Shown here piece after piece: positions 34,521-43,476 of a DNA stretch of 64,000 bases (positions are counted from its first letter, which is position 1; every line of letters starts with the position of its first letter). The position numbers and the translations under genes are program-made. This stretch comes from Novosphingobium album (ex Liu et al. 2023) (GTDB lineage Bacteria; Pseudomonadota; Alphaproteobacteria; Sphingomonadales; Sphingomonadaceae), in NCBI RefSeq assembly GCF_029076845.1, contig NZ_JARESE010000036.1, positions 37,460-101,459 of the forward strand. The letters run 5' to 3'. A model generated the notes under the pieces. That model saw nothing but the letters and a program-made list of their open reading frames with translations. It ran no database searches and was not told where the DNA came from.

Positions 34521-35720
34521 TCAGGCGGCCGAGCTGTTCACGCCCATGCTGGCAAGATAGCGCTTCACGTTGCGCGCGGCCTGCCGCAGCCGCTGCTCGT
34601 TCTCCACCATGGCGATGCGCACGAAGCCCTCGCCATCCTCGCCATAGCCGACGCCCGGCGCCACCGCGACTTCGGCATGGGTGAGGAGCTGCTTGGAAAA
34701 TTCCAGGCTGCCCATGTCCTTCAACGCCGGGGGCAGCGGCGCCCAGGCGAACATCGATGCCTTGGGCGGCGGGATTTCCCAGCCGGCGCGGCCGAACGCC
34801 TCGACCATCACGTCGCGGCGCTTGCGGTAAAGCTCGCGGTTGCGCTCGACGATGTCCTGCGGCCCGTTGAGCGCGGCGCAGGCGGCAGCCTGGATCGGCG
34901 TGAAGGCACCGTAGTCGAGGTAGCTTTTCACCCGCGTCATCGCCGCGATCAGGCGCTGGTTGCCCACCGCGAAGCCCATGCGCCAGCCAGCCATCGAATA
35001 GGTCTTCGACATCGAGGTGAATTCCACCGCGACATCCTTCGCGCCGGGCACCTGCAGGATCGAAGGCGTCGGGTTGCCGTCGTAGTAAAGCTCCGAATAG
35101 GCAAGGTCCGACAGCACCCAGACCTTGTTCTCCTTGGCCCAGGCGACGAGCCGCTCGTAGAACGCGAGGTCCACCGTCTCGGCGGTCGGGTTCGAGGGGT
35201 AGTTGACCACGATGATCGAGGGGCGCGGCACGGTGAAGGCCATCGCCCGCTCCAGCGAGCGCCAGTATTCCTCGTCCGGCGTGGTCGGCACCGAGCGGAT
35301 CGTCGCGCCGGCGATGATGAAGCCGAACGTGTGGATCGGGTAGCTGGGGTTGGGCGCCAGCACCACGTCGCCCGGCGCGGTGATCGCGGTGGCAAGGCTG
35401 GCGAGCCCTTCCTTGGAGCCCATCGTCACCACCACTTCGCTCTCGGGATCGAGATCGACGCCGAAGCGGCGCGCGTAATAGTTCGACTGGGCGCGGCGCA
35501 GGCCGGGGATGCCCTTGGACTGCGAATAGCCGTGCGCGCCGGGCTTCTGCGCCACTTCGCACAGCTTGTCGATCACATGCTGCGGCGGCGGCAGATCGGG
35601 GTTGCCCATGCCAAGGTCGATGATGTCCCTGCCCGCCTGGCGTGCTGCGTGCCGCATCGCGTTGACTTCGGCGATGACATAGGGCGGCAGTCGCTTGATG
35701 CGGTAGAACTCGTCTTCCAT
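34521..35720 (-). CDS. Class I/II aminotransferase, AlaC-like
   Basis: A 399-residue PLP-dependent aminotransferase of fold type I. The PLP lysine lies in SMSKTYSMAGWRMGF, with NYPSNPTAE and the Asp in SDLAYSELYYDG. The sequence resembles the AlaC branch (pyruvate-glutamate, valine) and the LL-diaminopimelate aminotransferase-like proteins of alphaproteobacteria; which substrate is used cannot be decided here. The ATG at 35720 starts MEDEFYRIKRLPPYVIAEV, the usual N-terminus. A longer open frame upstream has no family similarity. Confidence 0.9.
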   Translation of the reverse strand: MEDEFYRIKRLPPYVIAEVNAMRHAARQAGRDIIDLGMGNPDLPPPQHVIDKLCEVAQKPGAHGYSQSKGIPGLRRAQSNYYARRFGVDLDPESEVVVTMGSKEGLASLATAITAPGDVVLAPNPSYPIHTFGFIIAGATIRSVPTTPDEEYWRSLERAMAFTVPRPSIIVVNYPSNPTAETVDLAFYERLVAWAKENKVWVLSDLAYSELYYDGNPTPSILQVPGAKDVAVEFTSMSKTYSMAGWRMGFAVGNQRLIAAMTRVKSYLDYGAFTPIQAAACAALNGPQDIVERNRELYRKRRDVMVEAFGRAGWEIPPPKASMFAWAPLPPALKDMGSLEFSKQLLTHAEVAVAPGVGYGEDGEGFVRIAMVENEQRLRQAARNVKRYLASMGVNSSAA

Positions 35721-35807
35721 GACTTCAGATATCCAGTTTCGCGGCGGAATGTGCCGCCAGCCTTCCTGTAGAAGATTACAGGCCATGCGCAAATGGGCCT
35801 TCGTTCG

Positions 35808-35839
35808 GCGCCTGCAAGACTTTTGGGGATTGCAGGCGC
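35808..35839. terminator. Perfect 10-bp inverted repeat between two minus-strand genes
   Basis: GCGCCTGCAA and TTGCAGGCGC pair around a 12-base loop, just after the DUF2306 stop and about 90 bases before the aminotransferase ATG. It may be a terminator for the first gene or part of the control region of the second; no T-tract is seen. Confidence 0.35.
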
Positions 35840-35853
35840 AAAGAGTCAGGGGG

Positions 35854-36489
35854 CTATGTACCGGGACGCGGAAACCGCGCTTCGTTTCGGCGCAGCCATG
35901 CGGCGGTGAGGGTGAGCGGTAGCAGCCAGCCGGCCCAGGCATTGCAGGAATAGAACAGCACGAAATGGCGGCCATCGGCGAGCAGGGCCCAGAGCGCCAG
36001 GAACACGCGGAAGAACACCGCGCCCGATGTCACCGCCAGCATCAGCAGCATGGCGGCGCGATGCGCGGCGACTCGCCCCAGCAGGATATTGCGGATGCCC
36101 AGCGCCAGCAGGGCCAGCCAGACACTGGCCTGCGCGGTGAAGCCGGCCGCCGACCAGGGGCTGATCGGCGCGATCCAGGCGACGGGATAAGCGGTCAGCC
36201 CGGCCAGCGCCACGTCGGCCGCCGCGATCGCGCCCATCGGCCGATGCCAGCGCGGCTGGCGGCGCAGCAGGAAGGCGGCCGGCACCAGCACCAGCGCCAG
36301 CGCGCCAGTGAACATGTGCACCGGGAACAGCAGCGGCAAGTGTTCCACCTTGATCGTCAGGCTTTCGGAAAAGTCCTCATGATCGAACGTCTGGAACAGC
36401 GCGGTGCGCGCGACAGTCATTACAAACCAGCCGATCGCTGCTAGAAGCGCAAGGCGCATCACGCGCAGGGTCAGGGTGCCGCCCGGCAT
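35854..36489 (-). CDS. DUF2306 family membrane protein
   Basis: A 211-residue protein with about seven hydrophobic helices (for example MRLALLAAIGWFVMTVA, then FPVHMFTGALALVLVPAAF) and RWHRPMGAIAAADVALAG, a DUF2306-type pattern. Conserved histidines in helices (PVHMFTG, AAHRAAML) hint at heme or metal binding, but function is unknown. The ATG at 36489 is preferred because a longer version starting at 36513 would overlap the start of the divergent DUF2147-type gene; 36459 is also possible. Confidence 0.75.
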   Translation of the reverse strand: MPGGTLTLRVMRLALLAAIGWFVMTVARTALFQTFDHEDFSESLTIKVEHLPLLFPVHMFTGALALVLVPAAFLLRRQPRWHRPMGAIAAADVALAGLTAYPVAWIAPISPWSAAGFTAQASVWLALLALGIRNILLGRVAAHRAAMLLMLAVTSGAVFFRVFLALWALLADGRHFVLFYSCNAWAGWLLPLTLTAAWLRRNEARFPRPGT

Positions 36490-36511
36490 CGTTCGTTTTC
36501 GGGAAACCCAC

Positions 36512-37021
36512 ATGAGCGTTTCATCCCATTCCAGATCCCGCCTGTCGATCACTTCGCGCGAGGGCGCCGGGCTGCTCGCCGTCGCGCTCGCGCTGCTGGC
36601 CGTCGCGCCGCCGGGTGCCGCCGCGACGGGCGGCTCGCCCTATTACGGGCGCTGGACCGTCGCGGACGACGAGGCGGTGTTCTCGTCCAGGGGCGTTTTG
36701 TACAAGAGCATCGACATCGCGCCTTGCGGCAAGGACTTCTGCGGCGTCAGCGTGGGGGAGGGCGGGGCCTGCGGGCCCACGCTGTTCCGCTTCCTGACCA
36801 GGCACAAGGATGGCGAGACGCGGCTGTCCGGCCATGGCAAGTGGGGCAAGGCGGTGAAGAACATCGAGATTGATTTCTACCGCGAGGAATCGATCCCCGG
36901 CGGCCGGATGCTCGACCTGAACCTGGGCGACGGGCACGATTTCACCGGCCGGGACGGCAGTATGCCCAAATATTCGGCCAGCTATCGCCCCGTTGGCGAG
37001 CCGCGCTGCACCGCGCGTTGA
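36512..37021 (+). CDS. Exported DUF2147-like protein
   Basis: A 169-residue protein with a long signal peptide (cleavage near PPGAAATGG, about residue 40). The mature part starts YYGRWTVADDEAVFSSRG and contains YKSIDIAPCGKDFCGVSV, similar to DUF2147 proteins, small beta-rich periplasmic proteins of unknown function. Two conserved cysteines in CGKDFC may form a disulfide. It is divergent from the DUF2306 gene, with almost no space between starts, and lies 130 bp before phaC. Confidence 0.7.
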   Translation: MSVSSHSRSRLSITSREGAGLLAVALALLAVAPPGAAATGGSPYYGRWTVADDEAVFSSRGVLYKSIDIAPCGKDFCGVSVGEGGACGPTLFRFLTRHKDGETRLSGHGKWGKAVKNIEIDFYREESIPGGRMLDLNLGDGHDFTGRDGSMPKYSASYRPVGEPRCTAR

Positions 37022-37151
37022 AGCGCGATTCAGCGGGCCTGAAGCACAGCGGCGCCGGCCCCTTTTCCCGTCCCATCGTTCCGCCGGAAGGGGGCTCGAC
37101 AGGCCGGCCGGGGCGCGCCAGACAGGGGCGCGACGAAGGAGTTTCATCGAA

Positions 37152-39023
37152 ATGGCACGCGACGCGGCGACGCAGACCGAACCCACCGCCTTGCTGACCG
37201 ATCTGCTGCGCGGCCAGGCCGCGGCCACGGCCGGGCTGTTCGGCCAGCTCGTGCCCGAAACAGGCACGGCCGGGGGCGAGGCGGCGACGCAATGGGCCGA
37301 AGTCGCCGGGCGGATGCAGGCGATGTGGTTCGATTTCCACGCGGAACAGATCGCCTCGGCCCCCGCGCATTATACCGACCCGATGAAGTGGATCGCCACG
37401 GGCGAGGCGGTGCTGCGCCAGTTGCCGCTGGCCAATCCCGAAAACCAGCACAAGCTGTGGGAAGATACCCTGGCTTTGTGCACCACGGTGCTGGGCGCCT
37501 ATGGCATCGGGCCCAAGGCGGAGGAAGCCCCGCGCGAGGCGCCCGAGCTGCCGCGCAAGGATCGCCGCTTCGCCGCCCCCGAATGGCGCCGCCAGCCGTT
37601 CTTCGCGCTGCTGCATCAGGTCTACCTGATGCTGTCCGAACACGTCGTCGACATGGCCGAGGCGCTGGAAGGGCTGGAGCCCGCGCGCAAGCGCCAGCTT
37701 GTTTTCGCCACGCGGATGCTGCTCGATTCGCTCAGCCCCTCGAACTTTCCGCTGACCAACCCGGTGGCGCTGGAAAAGGCGGCCGAGACCAAGGGCGAAA
37801 GCCTGGTGCGCGGCATGGAGCACCTGCTGGCCGACATGCGGCGCGGCCAGCTGACCCACACCAGCGCGGAGGCGTTCCGGCTGGGCGAGAACATCGCGGT
37901 GACGCCGGGCAAGGTGGTCCACGAAACGCCGCTGTTCCAGCTCATCCAGTACACCCCCACCACCGACAAGGTGCTCAGGACGCCGCTGGTGATCTTCCCG
38001 CCGTGGATCAACCGCTTCTACATCCTCGATCTCAACGCCAAGAAGAGCTTCGTGCGCTGGGCGGTGGAGCAGGGCGTCAGCGTGTTCATGGTCTCGTGGA
38101 AGTCGGCCGATGCCTCGATGGCCGACATGCTGTGGGACGATTACGTCGCCGCGCAGATCGAGGCGATCGACGTCGTGCGCGCCCGGCTCGGCGTGCCCGC
38201 GGTCCATGCCATCGGCTATTGCGTCGCGGGCACGACACTGGCCGCCACGCTGGCGGTGCTGGCCCGCCGGGGAGAGGCCGCCAAGGTCGCCAGCGCGACC
38301 TTCTTCACCGCGCAAGTCGATTTCGAGGAGGCGGGCGACCTCAAGAACTTCGTCGACGACCAGCAGATCGAGGCGATCGCCCGCCTGGCCCCCGAGGGCT
38401 TCGTCGACGGGCGCTATCTGGCGGCGACGTTCAACATGCTGCGCGGCAACGACCTGATCTGGAGCTATGTCGAGAAGAACTACCTGAAGGGCGAGGACTA
38501 TCCGGCGTTCGATCTGCTTTACTGGAACGGCGATGTCACCAACCTGCCGCTGCGCTGGCATCAGGACTATCTGCGCGATCTCTATCGCGACAATCGCCTG
38601 GTCGTTCCCGATTCGCTGAATGTCGGCGACACGCCGATCGATCTTCGGCGGATCGAGACGCCCTGCTATATCCAGGCCGGGCGCGAGGATCACATCGCCC
38701 CGCCCGAAAGCGTGTGGAAGTTGACGCGCTACCTCAAGGGGCCCAGCACTTTCGTGCTCGCCGGCTCGGGCCATATCGCCGGCGTGGTCAATCCGCCCAG
38801 CTCGGGCAAGTACCAGTACTGGACGAACGATGGCCCGGCCGAGACGCTGGGCGAGTTCGTGGCCGGCGCGGTGGAGCATCCGGGAAGCTGGTGGCCGCAT
38901 TGGCGGGCCTGGCTCGAGTCGCGGGATCCCGCCCTGGTGCCCGCGCGGGGCAAGCGGCGACCGGGCGGGCGCGGCGACAAGGCGATCGAGGATGCGCCCG
39001 GCCGCTATGTGATGGAGCGCTGA
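37152..39023 (+). CDS. phaC: Class I poly(3-hydroxyalkanoate) synthase
   Basis: A 623-residue enzyme that polymerises 3-hydroxyacyl-CoA into PHA on granule surfaces. The conserved N-terminal domain (DPMKWIATGEAVLRQLPLAN to about residue 200) is followed by the alpha/beta-hydrolase core. The lipase-like box GYCVAGT carries the catalytic Cys357, with the Asp in AGREDHIAPP and the His in GSGHIAGVVNPP. PLVIFPPWINRFYILDL is typical of class I. The ATG has GAAGGAG about 12 bases upstream. It is followed by the phasin gene. No phaA, phaB or phaR is in the window. Confidence 0.96.
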   Translation: MARDAATQTEPTALLTDLLRGQAAATAGLFGQLVPETGTAGGEAATQWAEVAGRMQAMWFDFHAEQIASAPAHYTDPMKWIATGEAVLRQLPLANPENQHKLWEDTLALCTTVLGAYGIGPKAEEAPREAPELPRKDRRFAAPEWRRQPFFALLHQVYLMLSEHVVDMAEALEGLEPARKRQLVFATRMLLDSLSPSNFPLTNPVALEKAAETKGESLVRGMEHLLADMRRGQLTHTSAEAFRLGENIAVTPGKVVHETPLFQLIQYTPTTDKVLRTPLVIFPPWINRFYILDLNAKKSFVRWAVEQGVSVFMVSWKSADASMADMLWDDYVAAQIEAIDVVRARLGVPAVHAIGYCVAGTTLAATLAVLARRGEAAKVASATFFTAQVDFEEAGDLKNFVDDQQIEAIARLAPEGFVDGRYLAATFNMLRGNDLIWSYVEKNYLKGEDYPAFDLLYWNGDVTNLPLRWHQDYLRDLYRDNRLVVPDSLNVGDTPIDLRRIETPCYIQAGREDHIAPPESVWKLTRYLKGPSTFVLAGSGHIAGVVNPPSSGKYQYWTNDGPAETLGEFVAGAVEHPGSWWPHWRAWLESRDPALVPARGKRRPGGRGDKAIEDAPGRYVMER

Positions 39024-39061
39024 GGCGGCCGGTCCCGGCCCCGGAACAGCCTGCGGCATTT

Positions 39062-39127
39062 TTTGCTGCACTGCAACATAATCGCCTTGACTCCGCTAGG
39101 GCGGCGCACTATTGTGCATTGCAACAT
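39062..39127 (+). promoter_or_regulatory. Phasin promoter with two TGC-rich, PhaR-like sites
   Basis: Two related motifs, TTTGCTGCACTGCAACAT (39062-39079) and TTGTGCATTGCAACAT (39112-39127), lie 48 bp apart. Between them is a -35 TTGACT (39087-39092) with a 17-base spacer and a -10 TATTGT (39110-39115), overlapped by the second motif. PhaR repressors of alphaproteobacteria bind TGC/GCA-containing sites at phasin promoters, so PhaR control is the natural reading. It is not tested here. Confidence 0.65.
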
Positions 39128-39198
39128 GGCTGACATAACGGCCGTGTAAATCCATTCTAAACAGCCGGCAAAACGGCGACTCCGCAGGACTTGGGCTC

Positions 39199-40458
39199 AT
39201 GGCCGAGAACGACGATACGAAAGCCGAGGCATCCGCCGAAAAGGCCTATGCGGTTGCGGCATCGGCTGTATCGGGGGCTGTATCGGGGCCCGCGGCTGGC
39301 ACGGCCAAGCCTGTCGTCAAGCCGCGCGGCAAGGCCGCCGGCGCCAAGCCCGCTCTGGCCAAGCCGGACACCGCCAAGCCCGCTGTCGTGAAGTCCGAAA
39401 GCGTTTCGCCGGTCGAGTCGGAAAGCGCGGCGCCGGAACCCGCGCCGCTCGTCGATTCGCTTCCGGTCGAGACCAAAACGGCGGTGGCGGACGCCGCCGC
39501 TCCCGAGCCGGTCGCGGCCAAAGCGGAAGCCGCCCCGAATGGCGAAGCGCCCATGGCGCCGGTCGTGGTAGAGGCGGCGGCGGCGAAATCGCCCGTTGCG
39601 AAACCGCCAGTTGCGAAATCGCCCGTTGCCAGGGCTCCGGCCGTGAAGCAGGTGGCGGCGCCTCGCGCGGTCGCGACGCCGGCAAGGAAGGCCACGGCGG
39701 TGAAGCCGGCAGCGGCCAAGCCCGCCGCGATCAAGCCGGTTCCCGTCAAGGTGGCTCCGATCAAGGCAGCCCCGGTCAAGACGACTGTCGCCAAGCCGAC
39801 AACGGCCAAGGCGGCGCCCGTGCCCAAGAAGGCAGTCAAGCCGCTTGTCGCTGCGGCCAAGCCCGTGCTGCCGGCGAAGAAACCGCTTGCGGTTTCCTCC
39901 GTCGCGAAGCCGGCACCCAAGATTGCCCCCGAGATTGCGAAGGCGGCACCGAAGACCGCCGAGCCTTATTCCGCCCCAGTCACGAGACCCACACCCAGTT
40001 TCAAACTTAAGGACAAGATCATGGATATGAGCGCGAATTTCAGCGGCTTCCAGGACGTCATCACGGAAGCCCAGGCCAAGGCCAAGGCTGCCTTCGAGAA
40101 GACCACCAGCATGTTCGGCGAATACACCGATTTCGCCAAGGGCAATGTCGAGGCGACGATCGAATCGGGCAAGATCCTGGCCGACGGCATGCAGGACATC
40201 GGCACCAACCTGGTCGCCGAAGGGCGTTCGGCGTTCGAGGCCGTTTCGAGCGACATGAAGGAACTCGCCTCGGCCAAGTCGCCGACCGATTTCCTCAAGA
40301 TGCAGAGCGACATGGTCCGCAAGAACTTCGACAGCGCCGTCGCTTATGGCTCGAAGAACAGCGAAGCCATGCTCAAGCTGATGAGCGACGTGATGGCGCC
40401 GCTGTCGGGCCGCGTCAGCATGGCCGTGGAAAAGGTGCGCCAGACGACGGCCGCCTGA
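39199..40458 (+). CDS. Phasin with a long Ala/Lys/Pro-rich N-terminal tail
   Basis: A 419-residue PHA granule-associated protein. The C-terminal part (about 275-419) is a phasin_2-type amphipathic helical domain (FSGFQDVITEAQAKAKAAFE, YTDFAKGNVEATIESGK). Residues 1-270 are low-complexity, rich in Ala, Lys, Pro and Val (repeats such as AKSPVAKPPVAKSPVA), resembling histone H1-like tails. An internal ATG at 40021 has AAGGA seven bases upstream and would give a canonical 145-residue phasin, so two products are possible. It follows phaC, has its own promoter, and ends at a strong terminator. Confidence 0.9.
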   Translation: MAENDDTKAEASAEKAYAVAASAVSGAVSGPAAGTAKPVVKPRGKAAGAKPALAKPDTAKPAVVKSESVSPVESESAAPEPAPLVDSLPVETKTAVADAAAPEPVAAKAEAAPNGEAPMAPVVVEAAAAKSPVAKPPVAKSPVARAPAVKQVAAPRAVATPARKATAVKPAAAKPAAIKPVPVKVAPIKAAPVKTTVAKPTTAKAAPVPKKAVKPLVAAAKPVLPAKKPLAVSSVAKPAPKIAPEIAKAAPKTAEPYSAPVTRPTPSFKLKDKIMDMSANFSGFQDVITEAQAKAKAAFEKTTSMFGEYTDFAKGNVEATIESGKILADGMQDIGTNLVAEGRSAFEAVSSDMKELASAKSPTDFLKMQSDMVRKNFDSAVAYGSKNSEAMLKLMSDVMAPLSGRVSMAVEKVRQTTAA

Positions 40459-40478
40459 TCGGCTTGCGATCCCTTGCG

Positions 40479-40517
40479 AAAGGGCCGGGCGGCGCTGGCG
40501 CCTCCGGCCCTTTTTTT
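40479..40517 (+). terminator. Rho-independent terminator after the phasin gene
   Basis: A stem of AAAGGGCCGG with CCGGCCCTTT (40479-40488 with 40504-40513), containing an inner GGCGC/GCGCC pair, is followed by a run of seven T. It is the clearest intrinsic terminator in the window. Confidence 0.9.
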
Positions 40518-40587
40518 GCCTGTCCCGCACGGGCAATGGCCACGGGTCTCTTGTCGATCCGGTGCCGCATACGATATTCTGCCTGCC

Positions 40588-40974
40588 ATGCATGTCATTT
40601 CCGCTCTTGCCGATTCCACCGCGCCGTGGCCGATCCGTGCCGCCGACAAGGGGGATTCCGGCCGCGACAACGATGGTGACGGTCAGGTCGGCATTGCCAC
40701 CAAGACTCGTGCCAAGCCCAAGAAACCCAGTCAGTTCAAAGTCTTGATGCTGAATGACGATTACACGCCGATGGAATTCGTCGTCATGGTGCTCAAGCGT
40801 TTCTTCCACATGGATCTGGAACAGGCGACGCGGGTGATGCTCCACGTCCACCAGAAGGGCGTCGGCGTCTGCGGCATCTTTCCCTACGAGATCGCCGAGA
40901 CCAAGGTGAACCAGGTGATGGACTTCGCCCGGCAGAACCAGCATCCGCTGCAGTGCACGCTTGAAAAGGCCTGA
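40588..40974 (+). CDS. clpS: ATP-dependent Clp protease adaptor
   Basis: A 128-residue adaptor that binds N-degron substrates and delivers them to ClpAP. The conserved core is present: [37 protein letters not shown] and [20 protein letters not shown], with the residues that bind N-terminal hydrophobic amino acids. The first 45 residues are variable and disordered. The ATG at 40588 is the first plausible one after the phasin terminator. ClpA is not in the window. Confidence 0.95.
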   Translation: MHVISALADSTAPWPIRAADKGDSGRDNDGDGQVGIATKTRAKPKKPSQFKVLMLNDDYTPMEFVVMVLKRFFHMDLEQATRVMLHVHQKGVGVCGIFPYEIAETKVNQVMDFARQNQHPLQCTLEKA

Positions 40975-41127
40975 CCGGCCCGGCAGCGGCGCGTCCCGCG
41001 CCAGCCCGCGCCGCGCCGTGATGGTGCCCCCGGCCGATGGACTGGCCGGCGCGGCGGATTATCACCCTTTCACCGGCGGGGGGTTGCGTTTAAGGCATGG
41101 CCCCGAAGCCTGGTAGCCAGCGAACAC

Positions 41128-42354
41128 GTGAAATTCTTCAGCGCCATCGATCGATATATCTTCCGCCTGGTGCTGATGCCGATGCTGGGGATCTTCGTGC
41201 TCGCCGCCTCGCTGCTGGTGCTGGACAAGATGTTGCGGCTGTTCGATTTCGTCGCGACCGAGGGCGGGCCGATCGGCGTCGTCTTCCAGATGCTGGCAAA
41301 CCTTCTGCCCGAATACGCCAGCCTGGCCATCCCGCTAGGCCTGATGCTCGGCATCCTGCTGGCCTTCCGCAAGCTCGCCACGTCGAGCGAGCTGGACGTG
41401 ATGCGCGCGGTCGGCCTCAGCTACACGCGGCTGCTGCGGGTTCCTTATCTGATCACGCTGGCGCTGGTCGCGGTGAACTTCGCGATCGTCGGCTATCTCC
41501 AGCCGCTTTCACGCTATTACTATGAAGAGCTGAACTACAAGCTCAAGTCGGGCGCGCTCGGCGCCTCGATCAAGGTGGGCGAATTCACCACGCTCAAGGA
41601 CCGGGTGGCGCTGCGGATCGAGCAGAGCCAGGACGAAGGGCGCCGGCTTGTCGGCATCTTCGCGCGCGTCGCCAACAAGAAGGGGCAGGTCCTGTCGATC
41701 TCCGCGCGCGAAGGCCAGTTCCTCGCGCTGCGCGGCCAGCCCGATACGATCGTGCTGCGGCTGGAGCAGGGCCAGATCATCCAGGACATGCCCGGAGAGA
41801 TCCCGCGCGTGCTCACCTTCACGCGGCATGACTTGCCGATCGACCTGCCCGCGATCCAGAAGTTCCGCGAACGCGGCGACAAGGACCGCGAATACCTGCT
41901 GCCCGAACTGCTGCGGATCGGCTGGAGCAACGAATTGCCCAAGTCCGAACGCGTATCGAGCCAGGCCAATTTCAATTATCGGCTGGTCGAAGTGGTGATG
42001 ATGCTGCTTTTGCCCTTGCTCGCGGTCGCGCTGGCCATTCCGCCCAAGCGATCGACGTCGGCGGTGGGCCTGTTCGTCTCGATCGTCATGGTCGTGGCCT
42101 ATCACAAGGTGAACCAGTATGCCGCCGATGTCGCCTCGCTGGGGCGGGTCGATCCGATCCTGGCGCTGTGGGGGCCGTTCGCGGTGCTCGCCGTGCTGAT
42201 CCTGTGGATGTATTATCGCGTCGCCTATGTGCCCGGCGGGCAGGCGATCGGCTGGCTGGAAAAGGCATCGGATACGATCATCAAGCAGGCCAAGGCGCTG
42301 CTGCGCCGCCGCCGCCGGGCCGCGCTGCACCCGGCGGCGATGGACGCAAGCTGA
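41128..42354 (+). CDS. lptF: LPS export ABC transporter permease LptF
   Basis: A 408-residue inner-membrane permease of the LptB2FG complex that extracts lipopolysaccharide. The N-terminus KFFSAIDRYIFRLVLMPMLG and the first helices match YjgP/YjgQ proteins. A periplasmic beta-jellyroll region (about 140-270) lies between two groups of three helices. A GTG start is used; no ATG lies close. The C-terminus is basic (RRRRRAALHP). lptG follows after one base. Confidence 0.93.
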   Translation: MKFFSAIDRYIFRLVLMPMLGIFVLAASLLVLDKMLRLFDFVATEGGPIGVVFQMLANLLPEYASLAIPLGLMLGILLAFRKLATSSELDVMRAVGLSYTRLLRVPYLITLALVAVNFAIVGYLQPLSRYYYEELNYKLKSGALGASIKVGEFTTLKDRVALRIEQSQDEGRRLVGIFARVANKKGQVLSISAREGQFLALRGQPDTIVLRLEQGQIIQDMPGEIPRVLTFTRHDLPIDLPAIQKFRERGDKDREYLLPELLRIGWSNELPKSERVSSQANFNYRLVEVVMMLLLPLLAVALAIPPKRSTSAVGLFVSIVMVVAYHKVNQYAADVASLGRVDPILALWGPFAVLAVLILWMYYRVAYVPGGQAIGWLEKASDTIIKQAKALLRRRRRAALHPAAMDAS

Positions 42355-42355
42355 C

Positions 42356-43453
42356 ATGCAGCTGGAATTCTTCCCGTCGCGCACGCTGACGATGTACCTT
42401 TCGCGGTTGTTCGTCACGCGCATCATCGCCGTGCTGCTGATGCTGGTGCTGGTGCTCCAGATGCTCGACCTGCTGGGCGAGAGCGGCAATATCCTGGCCT
42501 ATCCGGGCAATGGCGAGGCGCAGCTGTTCCATTACGTCAGCTTGCGGATGCCGCAGCTCGTCGCGCGGTTCCTGCCCTATTCGGTCCTGCTGGCCACGAT
42601 CATCACGCTGGCGACGCTGAACCAGAACAGCGAAGTCATCGCGATGAAATCGGCCGGGCTTTCCGCGCATCAGGTGCTGGCGCCGCTGGTCCTGACCGCG
42701 CTGGTGACGGCGCTGCTCAGCTTCGCGTTCAACGAACGCATCGTCACGCGCGCGACGGCGACGCTGGATGCCTGGGAATCGGTCGACTACGGTCCGATGC
42801 CGCGCGATTCGGGGGTGCGCAGCAATGTCTACCTGTCCGACGGGCGCGACATCCTGGTCGCCGCGACGCTGGTTGGCCAGGGAACCGATATGGTGATGAA
42901 CCAGGTGACCTATTACCGCCGCGATGATCAGGGCATGATCGTGGAGCAGCTGCGCGCCCCGCGCGCGACCTATTCGGCCGCGGGCTGGCGGCTGGAAGGC
43001 CCCGAAAAGTTCGCCGTGGCCGGCACGCGCGAGAGCCGGCTCGCATCGGCGACGGTGGCGGCGGGGATCACGCCCGCGCGCATCCGCATCAGCTCGGTCG
43101 ATCCCGACGCGCAGGACATCATCGAGCTGTCCCGCTCGATCGACGCGATGAAAGTGGCCGGAAGGCGCACCAGCGAGCTGGAAGCGGCCTGGTGGCACAA
43201 GATCTCGGGGCCGCTGTCCTCGGTGCTGATGCCGCTGCTGGGCGCGGTGGCGGCGTTCGGGCTGGCGCGATCGGGGCAGCTCCTGATCCGCGCGGTGATC
43301 GGCATGGCGCTGGGCTTCGCTTATTTCGTGGTCGACAACGCGGCGCTGGCGATGGGCAATTTCGGCGGCTATCCGCCGATCGTGGCGGCCTGGTCGCCCT
43401 TCCTGCTGTTCGCCTTCATCGGCGAGACGGTGTTGATCCGCACCGAGGAATAG
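42356..43453 (+). CDS. lptG: LPS export ABC transporter permease LptG
   Basis: A 365-residue partner of LptF. It starts MQLEFFPSRTLTMYLSRLFV, has three helices, a periplasmic domain (about 100-260: SDGRDILVAATLVGQGTDMV) and three more helices (LIRAVIGMALGFAYFVVDN). The order lptF-lptG with one base between stop and start shows one operon. The ATPase LptB and periplasmic Lpt proteins are not in the window. The 3' end converges on the desaturase gene with a 23-bp gap. Confidence 0.93.
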   Translation: MQLEFFPSRTLTMYLSRLFVTRIIAVLLMLVLVLQMLDLLGESGNILAYPGNGEAQLFHYVSLRMPQLVARFLPYSVLLATIITLATLNQNSEVIAMKSAGLSAHQVLAPLVLTALVTALLSFAFNERIVTRATATLDAWESVDYGPMPRDSGVRSNVYLSDGRDILVAATLVGQGTDMVMNQVTYYRRDDQGMIVEQLRAPRATYSAAGWRLEGPEKFAVAGTRESRLASATVAAGITPARIRISSVDPDAQDIIELSRSIDAMKVAGRRTSELEAAWWHKISGPLSSVLMPLLGAVAAFGLARSGQLLIRAVIGMALGFAYFVVDNAALAMGNFGGYPPIVAAWSPFLLFAFIGETVLIRTEE

Positions 43454-43476
43454 GGCCCCACCGCGCCTTTACGCGT

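Noticed and set aside
36942..39071. A 709-codon minus-strand frame opposite phaC
   Set aside because: Composition is typical of antisense high-GC frames and phaC on the plus strand is complete.
39590..39960. Short repeats in the phasin tail as a CRISPR or tandem-repeat array
   Set aside because: They are degenerate codon-level repeats within a coding frame, without spacers or regular units.
39157..40944. Long minus-strand frame opposite the phasin gene, with Gly/Arg/Leu repeats
   Set aside because: It is produced by the Ala/Lys/Pro repeats of the phasin tail on the other strand.
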